Shown here one piece after another: positions 59,010 to 64,000 of a stretch of DNA of 64,000 bases. Every line of letters begins with the position of its first letter. Position 1 is the stretch's first letter. The notes under the pieces were generated by a model. The model was not told the origin of the DNA and searched no databases. It saw only the letters and a list, made by a program, of their open reading frames with translations. The translations under genes and the position numbers were made by a program. Source of the DNA: Paraburkholderia phenazinium (GTDB lineage: Bacteria; Pseudomonadota; Gammaproteobacteria; Burkholderiales; Burkholderiaceae); assembly GCF_900141745.1 (NCBI RefSeq), contig NZ_FSRM01000001.1, positions 2,170,001 through 2,234,000 of the forward strand. Reading direction: 5' to 3'.

Positions 59010-59045
59010 TGAGCAAACTTGTCGAGAATTGCGATCCCCAACATC

Positions 59046-59576
59046 ATGAGACTCACCACGAAAGGCCGTTTCGCCGTCACGGCGATGATTGACCTGGCAC
59101 TGCGCCAGGAGCAGGGCCCGGTGACGCTTGCGGGTATCAGCCAGCGCCAGCATATTTCCCTGTCTTACCTTGAGCAGTTGTTCGGCAAGCTGCGCCGCCA
59201 CGAGATCGTGGAGTCGGTGCGCGGCCCCGGCGGTGGCTACAATCTGGCCCGCCGCGCCGAGAACGTGACCGTCGCAGACATCATCATTGCTGTCGACGAA
59301 CCGCTCGATGCCACCCAATGCGGCGGCAAAGGCACCTGCGAAGGCACCAAGCAGCACGACGGCCACTGCATGACGCACGAACTGTGGTCCACGCTGAACC
59401 AGAAAATGGTCGAGTACCTCGATTCGGTATCGCTGAAGGATCTGGTCGATCAGCAGCGCTCGCGCGAAGGCGCGCCCGCCGTGCTGCGCGACCGCCGCAG
59501 CGAGGCGCCGGCGGTCGAACCCGCCCGGGTCGCGCCACGCGGACCGAATTCCGTTTTTAACATGGCCGGTTCCTAG
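59046..59576 (+). CDS. iscR: Iron-sulfur cluster regulator IscR
   Basis: A 176-residue Rrf2-family regulator from ATG 59046 (MRLTTKGRFAVTAM). A winged helix with LSYLEQLFGKLRR and the wing VRGPGGGYNLAR precedes the cluster ligands Cys92, Cys98 and Cys108 with His111. In E. coli the third Cys and the His are at 104 and 107; here a four-residue insertion separates Cys98 and Cys108. The C-terminal ~40 residues are an Arg/Pro/Ala extension. It senses [2Fe-2S] status and should control the isc operon through the site upstream. Confidence 0.95.
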   Translation: MRLTTKGRFAVTAMIDLALRQEQGPVTLAGISQRQHISLSYLEQLFGKLRRHEIVESVRGPGGGYNLARRAENVTVADIIIAVDEPLDATQCGGKGTCEGTKQHDGHCMTHELWSTLNQKMVEYLDSVSLKDLVDQQRSREGAPAVLRDRRSEAPAVEPARVAPRGPNSVFNMAGS

Positions 59577-59639
59577 ACCCCGCGAAGCCAGCGAACTCGG
59601 AACCCAGAAGCCAGAGCAATGATGTCCCCGGAGCGATTC

Positions 59640-60863
59640 ATGAACAACGACATTCCCCACCTGCCCATTTACATGGACTACAGCGCCACGACTCCGGTCG
59701 ACCCGCGCGTGGTGGACAAGATGATTCCGTATCTGCGTGAGCAGTTCGGCAACCCCGCATCGCGTAGCCACTCGTACGGCTGGGACGCGGAACGTGCGGT
59801 CGAGGAAGCGCGCGAGAACGTCGCAGCGCTGGTGAATGCCGATCCGCGCGAAATTATCTGGACCTCGGGCGCCACGGAGTCGGACAACCTGGCCATCAAG
59901 GGTGCCGCGCACTTCTACAAGAGCAAGGGCAAGCACATCATCACGGTGAAGACCGAGCACAAGGCCGTGCTCGACACCTGCCGCGAGCTCGAGCGCGAAG
60001 GCTTCGAAGTCACGTATCTGGACGTGAAGGACGACGGTCTGATCGACCTCGATGTGTTCAAAGCTGCGCTGCGCCCCGACACGATTCTGGTCTCGGTCAT
60101 GTCGGTCAACAACGAGATCGGCGTGATTCAGGACATCGAGGCGATCGGTGAGATCACCCGTGAAAAGGGCATCATTTTCCACGTCGACGCTGCTCAGGCC
60201 ACCGGCAAGATCACGATCGACCTGCAAAAGCTGAAGGTCGATCTGATGTCGTTCTCGGCACACAAGACGTATGGTCCGAAGGGCATCGGCGCGCTGTATG
60301 TGCGCCGCAAGCCGCGTATCCGTATCGAAGCGCAGATGCACGGCGGCGGTCACGAGCGCGGTATGCGTTCGGGCACGCTGGCGACGCACCAGATCGTCGG
60401 CATGGGCGAAGCGTTCCGTCTTGCCCGCGAAGAAATGGCAACGGAAAACGAGCGCATTCGCATGCTGCGCGACCGTCTGCTGCGCGGTCTGCAAGACATG
60501 GAAGAAACCTACGTGAACGGCGACATGGAAAAGCGTGTGCCGCACAACCTGAACATCAGCTTCAACTTCGTCGAAGGTGAATCGCTGATCATGGCGGTGA
60601 AGGACGTGGCGGTGTCGTCGGGTTCGGCCTGCACGTCGGCGTCGCTCGAGCCGTCGTATGTGTTGCGCGCGCTTGGCCGCAACGACGAACTGGCGCACAG
60701 CTCGATCCGCTTTACGGTGGGCCGCTTCACGACGGAGCAGGACGTCGATTACGTCATCAACCTGCTGAAGACCAAGATTTCGAAGCTGCGCGATCTGTCG
60801 CCGCTGTGGGAAATGTACAAGGACGGGATCGATATTTCGACGATCCAGTGGGCGGCGCACTGA
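59640..60863 (+). CDS. iscS: Cysteine desulfurase IscS
   Basis: A 407-residue PLP enzyme. The start at 59640 ([20 protein letters not shown]) has GGAG 7 bp upstream; an ATG at 59619 is possible. PLP lysine Lys209 is in [10 protein letters not shown] and the persulfide-forming Cys331 in [14 protein letters not shown]. It abstracts sulfur from L-cysteine and delivers it to IscU and other acceptors. 63 bp follow iscR, consistent with one operon. Confidence 0.97.
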   Translation: MNNDIPHLPIYMDYSATTPVDPRVVDKMIPYLREQFGNPASRSHSYGWDAERAVEEARENVAALVNADPREIIWTSGATESDNLAIKGAAHFYKSKGKHIITVKTEHKAVLDTCRELEREGFEVTYLDVKDDGLIDLDVFKAALRPDTILVSVMSVNNEIGVIQDIEAIGEITREKGIIFHVDAAQATGKITIDLQKLKVDLMSFSAHKTYGPKGIGALYVRRKPRIRIEAQMHGGGHERGMRSGTLATHQIVGMGEAFRLAREEMATENERIRMLRDRLLRGLQDMEETYVNGDMEKRVPHNLNISFNFVEGESLIMAVKDVAVSSGSACTSASLEPSYVLRALGRNDELAHSSIRFTVGRFTTEQDVDYVINLLKTKISKLRDLSPLWEMYKDGIDISTIQWAAH

Positions 60864-60936
60864 GGTTTGACTGCGACGCTACGCTGCACGAAACATCGCA
60901 CCGAATGCAGGTTGAAACGAATCAAGGAGTGTAATC

Positions 60937-61353
60937 ATGGCTTATAGCGACAAGGTTCTGGACCATTACGAAAATCCGCGCAACGTCGGTTCCTTCGCCA
61001 AGGACGACGATGCAGTCGGCACCGGCATGGTCGGCGCGCCGGCCTGCGGCGACGTGATGAAGCTGCAGATCCGCGTGGGCGCGGACGGCATCATCGAAGA
61101 CGCGAAGTTCAAGACGTATGGCTGCGGTTCGGCTATTGCGTCGAGTTCGCTTGTCACCGAATGGGTGAAGGGCAAGACGCTCGATCAGGCCATGGAAATC
61201 AAGAACACCCACATCGCCGAAGAACTGGCGTTGCCGCCGGTCAAGATCCACTGCTCGATCCTCGCGGAAGACGCAATCAAGGCAGCCGTGGCTGACTACA
61301 AGCAGCGTCATGGCGAAACCGCGGAAGCGGGCGAAAAGCACCAGGCTGCTTAA
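60937..61353 (+). CDS. iscU: Iron-sulfur cluster scaffold IscU
   Basis: A 138-residue scaffold with all cluster ligands: Cys37 (GAPACGDVM, with Asp39), Cys63 ([11 protein letters not shown]) and Cys106 (HCSILAEDA). LPPVK at residues 99-103 is the HscA recognition motif. It builds [2Fe-2S] and [4Fe-4S] clusters with sulfur from IscS. AAGGAG precedes ATG. It lies between iscS and iscA. Confidence 0.97.
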   Translation: MAYSDKVLDHYENPRNVGSFAKDDDAVGTGMVGAPACGDVMKLQIRVGADGIIEDAKFKTYGCGSAIASSSLVTEWVKGKTLDQAMEIKNTHIAEELALPPVKIHCSILAEDAIKAAVADYKQRHGETAEAGEKHQAA

Positions 61354-61370
61354 GGCCGTTGAGAAACGCT

Positions 61371-61694
61371 ATGGCAATTACGTTGACCGAGAAGGCAGCA
61401 AATCACGTCCAGAAATTCCTGACCCGGCGTGGCAAGGGTGTCGGGTTGCGGCTGGGCGTGCGCACGACCGGATGCTCCGGCTTGGCGTACAAGCTTGAGT
61501 ATGTGGACGAACTCGCGCCGGAGGATCAGGTATTCGAGTGCAACGGCGTGAAGATCATCGTCGATCCGAAGAGCCTGGCTTACATCGACGGCACGGAACT
61601 CGATTTTGCACGCGAAGGGCTGAACGAAGGCTTCAAGTTCAACAACCCGAACGTCAAGGACGAGTGCGGCTGCGGCGAATCGTTCCGCGTCTGA
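61371..61694 (+). CDS. iscA: A-type iron-sulfur carrier IscA
   Basis: A 107-residue protein from ATG 61371 ([13 protein letters not shown]). The three conserved cysteines are Cys35 (TTGCSGLAY), Cys99 and Cys101 (DECGCGESF). It carries iron or clusters to target apoproteins. 17 bp after iscU, and followed by a terminator. Confidence 0.95.
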   Translation: MAITLTEKAANHVQKFLTRRGKGVGLRLGVRTTGCSGLAYKLEYVDELAPEDQVFECNGVKIIVDPKSLAYIDGTELDFAREGLNEGFKFNNPNVKDECGCGESFRV

Positions 61695-61721
61695 GCAGGT
61701 TCAGTCCGCGTGAAGCGGAAA

Positions 61722-61746
61722 AAAGGCGGCGCGGGCCGCCTTTTTA
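61722..61746 (+). terminator. Terminator after iscA
   Basis: AAAGGCGGC/GCCGCCTTT with a GCGG loop, followed by T's. It divides iscRSUA from hscBA, so the chaperone genes may depend on readthrough. Confidence 0.8.
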
Positions 61747-61858
61747 ATTTGTCGCACGTCGTTGTACCTTGCGTTGTGCTTTGTGCGCCTCGTGGCACCT
61801 TACGTTGCACTTGATGCCTGAAACTCAGGTGCGCTTTTTGAACGGATCACATCATTCG

Positions 61859-62386
61859 ATGGCCTCGCTGAACGACAGCCACTTCGACCTGTTCGACCTG
61901 CCGGCCCAATACGCGCTCGACGCCAGTGCGCTCGATCATGCGTACCGTACGGTGCAGTCGCAGGTTCACCCCGACCGTTTTGCCGCCGCGGGCGACGCGC
62001 AAAAGCGCATCGCGATGCAATGGGCGACGCGCACGAACGAGGCGTATCAGACCCTGCGCGATCCGTTGAAGCGCGCCACGTATCTGTTGTCGCTGCGCGG
62101 CATCGATGTCGGCGCGGAGAACAATACGGCGATGGAGCCGGCATTCCTGATGCAGCAGATGGAATGGCGTGAAGGTATCGAGGATGCTGCGGCGGCGAAG
62201 AATGTCGACGCACTTGACGCCTTGCTCACCGAGTTGCGCGACGAAGAGCGGGTGCGCTTCACGAAGCTCGGTGCACTGCTCGACAGCGGCGCGGATCAGG
62301 CGGCGGGCGAGGCGGTGCGGCAGTTGATGTTCATCGAGCGCGTGGCGGCGGAAATCGGCACGCAGATCGAACGGCTCGACAACTGA
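61859..62386 (+). CDS. hscB: Co-chaperone HscB (J-domain)
   Basis: A 175-residue protein from ATG 61859 ([15 protein letters not shown]). The J domain at ~1-80 has the HPD motif at 37-39 (QVHPDRF). The C-terminal helical domain at ~95-175 binds IscU ([11 protein letters not shown]). It delivers IscU to HscA and stimulates its ATPase for cluster transfer. Confidence 0.94.
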   Translation: MASLNDSHFDLFDLPAQYALDASALDHAYRTVQSQVHPDRFAAAGDAQKRIAMQWATRTNEAYQTLRDPLKRATYLLSLRGIDVGAENNTAMEPAFLMQQMEWREGIEDAAAAKNVDALDALLTELRDEERVRFTKLGALLDSGADQAAGEAVRQLMFIERVAAEIGTQIERLDN

Positions 62387-62541
62387 AGCAAACGAAGCAG
62401 ATCAGCGCAAACGCACGTAAGCGGACGCGATTGGAAACAGGCCGGATGCAAACGGGACGCCACGACAACCAGCCGTGGCGTTCAACCCAGCAACGCGAAC
62501 CATTCAGGACGGGGCCTAACGTTCCCCGAAGAAGATCTCAG

Positions 62542-64000
62542 ATGGCTTTACTGCAAATCTCCGAACCCGGCATGGCGCCCGCGCCGCATCAGCGGCGCCT
62601 CGCGGTCGGTATCGATCTTGGCACCACCAACTCCCTTGTCGCTGCAGTGCGTAGTGGCGTTCCCGACGTTCTGCCCGACGAGGACGGCCATGTGCTGCTG
62701 CCGTCTGTGGTGCGTTATCTGGAGAAGGGCGGCCGCCGCATCGGCCGTACCGCCAAGGCGGAAGCAGCGAGCGATCCGCGTAACACGATCGTCTCGGTCA
62801 AACGCTTCATGGGCCGCGGCAAGAGCGAGGTCGAAGGCGCCGAGAATGCGCCGTACGATTTTGTGGACGCACCGGGCATGGTGCAGATCCGCACCGTCGA
62901 TGGCGTGAAGAGCCCGGTCGAAGTGTCGGCGGAAATTCTCGCGACGCTGCGGCAGCGTGCGGAAGACTCGCTTGGCGACGATCTGGTCGGCGCCGTAATC
63001 ACCGTGCCGGCGTATTTCGACGAAGCGCAGCGCCAGGCCACCAAGGACGCCGCGCGTCTGGCCGGCCTCAATGTTCTGCGCCTGCTCAACGAGCCGACTG
63101 CAGCGGCGATTGCCTACGGCCTCGACAACGGCTCCGAAGGCCTCTACGCCGTGTACGACCTCGGCGGCGGCACGTTCGATCTGTCGATCCTCAAGCTCAC
63201 CAAAGGCGTTTTCGAAGTGCTCGCAGCGGGCGGCGACTCCGCGCTCGGCGGCGACGACTTCGATCACGCGCTCTACCGTCATGTGCTCGAGCAGGCCGGC
63301 ATCGCGCCACAGACGCTCGCGGCTGAAGACGTGCGTATGCTGCTCGACAACGTACGTGTGGCCAAGGAGGCGTTGTCGGACGCACCGCTATCAACGCTGA
63401 AGGCGACCCTTTCCAACGGCACCCAGCTCGATCTGACGATCGACGAGGCTGCTTTCGAAGCTATCACGCAGGCGCTGGTGCAGCGCACGCTCGGTCCGAC
63501 CAAGAAAGCACTGCGCGACGCCAAGGTCACCACGAAGGAAATCAAGGGCGTGGTGCTGGTGGGCGGCGCGACCCGCATGCCGGTGATCCGCCGCGCGGTC
63601 GAAGCTTTCTTCGGCCAGCCGCCGCTGACCAATCTCAACCCGGACGAAGTGGTCGCGCTCGGCGCGGCGATCCAGGCCGATTTGCTGGCCGGCAACCGCA
63701 GCGCCGACGGCGACGATTGGCTGCTGCTCGACGTCATCCCGCTGTCGCTTGGCGTCGAGACGATGGGCGGACTGACCGAGAAGATCATTCCGCGCAATTC
63801 GACCATTCCGGTCGCGCGTGCGCAGGATTTCACGACCTTCAAGGACGGCCAGACGGCGATGGCGATCCACGTCGTGCAGGGCGAACGCGAACTGGTAGCG
63901 GATTGCCGCTCGCTCGCGCGCTTCGAACTGCGCGGCATTCCGCCGATGGCGGCCGGTGCGGCGCGCATTCGTGTGACCTATCAGGTCGATGCCGATGGCC
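62542..64000 (+). CDS. hscA: Hsp70-type chaperone HscA (3' end outside window)
   Basis: The frame is open from ATG 62542 to the last base, so 486 residues are visible of an expected ~620. Nucleotide-binding domain motifs are [58 protein letters not shown] and [11 protein letters not shown]. The substrate domain begins [17 protein letters not shown]. It is the specialised Hsp70 that acts with HscB on the LPPVK motif of IscU. Fdx and iscX would be expected beyond the window. Confidence 0.96.
   Translation, partial: MALLQISEPGMAPAPHQRRLAVGIDLGTTNSLVAAVRSGVPDVLPDEDGHVLLPSVVRYLEKGGRRIGRTAKAEAASDPRNTIVSVKRFMGRGKSEVEGAENAPYDFVDAPGMVQIRTVDGVKSPVEVSAEILATLRQRAEDSLGDDLVGAVITVPAYFDEAQRQATKDAARLAGLNVLRLLNEPTAAAIAYGLDNGSEGLYAVYDLGGGTFDLSILKLTKGVFEVLAAGGDSALGGDDFDHALYRHVLEQAGIAPQTLAAEDVRMLLDNVRVAKEALSDAPLSTLKATLSNGTQLDLTIDEAAFEAITQALVQRTLGPTKKALRDAKVTTKEIKGVVLVGGATRMPVIRRAVEAFFGQPPLTNLNPDEVVALGAAIQADLLAGNRSADGDDWLLLDVIPLSLGVETMGGLTEKIIPRNSTIPVARAQDFTTFKDGQTAMAIHVVQGERELVADCRSLARFELRGIPPMAAGAARIRVTYQVDADG

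Overview
The window is a high-GC, gene-dense chromosomal segment that reads as a member of Burkholderia sensu lato, most likely Paraburkholderia. The evidence is the pyruvate dehydrogenase cluster (aceE, aceF and a lipoyl-fused lpdA) followed by a PhaP phasin, the glnA-ntrB-ntrC block, the isc cluster, and a Burkholderia-style trimeric autotransporter. The assignment is inference from gene content and protein similarity remembered from these families; no database search was run.

Layout. 1-8260: the 3' part of a giant YadA-type trimeric autotransporter built from long, nearly identical repeats, followed by an OmpA-type lipoprotein. 9.3-12.3 kb: a YVTN beta-propeller protein, an EI24-type membrane protein and a CinA-like protein. 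12.5-15.8 kb: an AT-rich intergenic stretch and a GH92 alpha-mannosidase lipoprotein that looks accessory. 16-21.2 kb: a rhodanese, then glnA with two NtrC-type sites and a sigma-54 promoter, then ntrBC. 21.3-28.6 kb: prolyl oligopeptidase, exonuclease III, small proteins, a response regulator, an initiator tRNA-Met gene and the potassium transporter kup. 28.65-32.7 kb: a long leader region with two candidate small ORFs and three hairpins in front of an ABC transporter made of a fused double permease and an ATPase. 32.8-41.3 kb: an L-Asp/Glu racemase, an SOS-controlled dinB with a divergent small gene, cytosine deaminase, oligopeptidase A, an acyltransferase-3 protein and folD. 41.5-51.5 kb: a FixLJ-like two-component system divergent from aceE-aceF-lpdA. 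52-58.9 kb: phasin, a penicillin-binding D,D-peptidase, an IclR regulator divergent from lutA-lutB without lutC, a small membrane protein and a low-molecular-weight tyrosine phosphatase. 59-64 kb: iscR-iscS-iscU-iscA-hscB-hscA, with hscA cut by the window end.

How the genes work together. Three blocks are clear functional units with visible control sites: nitrogen control (glnA under NtrC/sigma-54, with ntrBC downstream), iron-sulfur assembly (iscR promoter overlapped by an IscR type-1 site), and pyruvate oxidation. The SOS box between dinB and its divergent neighbour links both to LexA.

Most worth following up: the roughly 690-nt leader of the ABC transporter at 28.85-29.53 kb (21-codon CxxC ORF, 46-codon ORF with an occluded ribosome site, 17-bp hairpin); the terminated, structured, gene-free stretch at 24.4-24.67 kb that may encode a small RNA; the recombining repeat blocks of the autotransporter; and an acyltransferase lacking its essential histidine.
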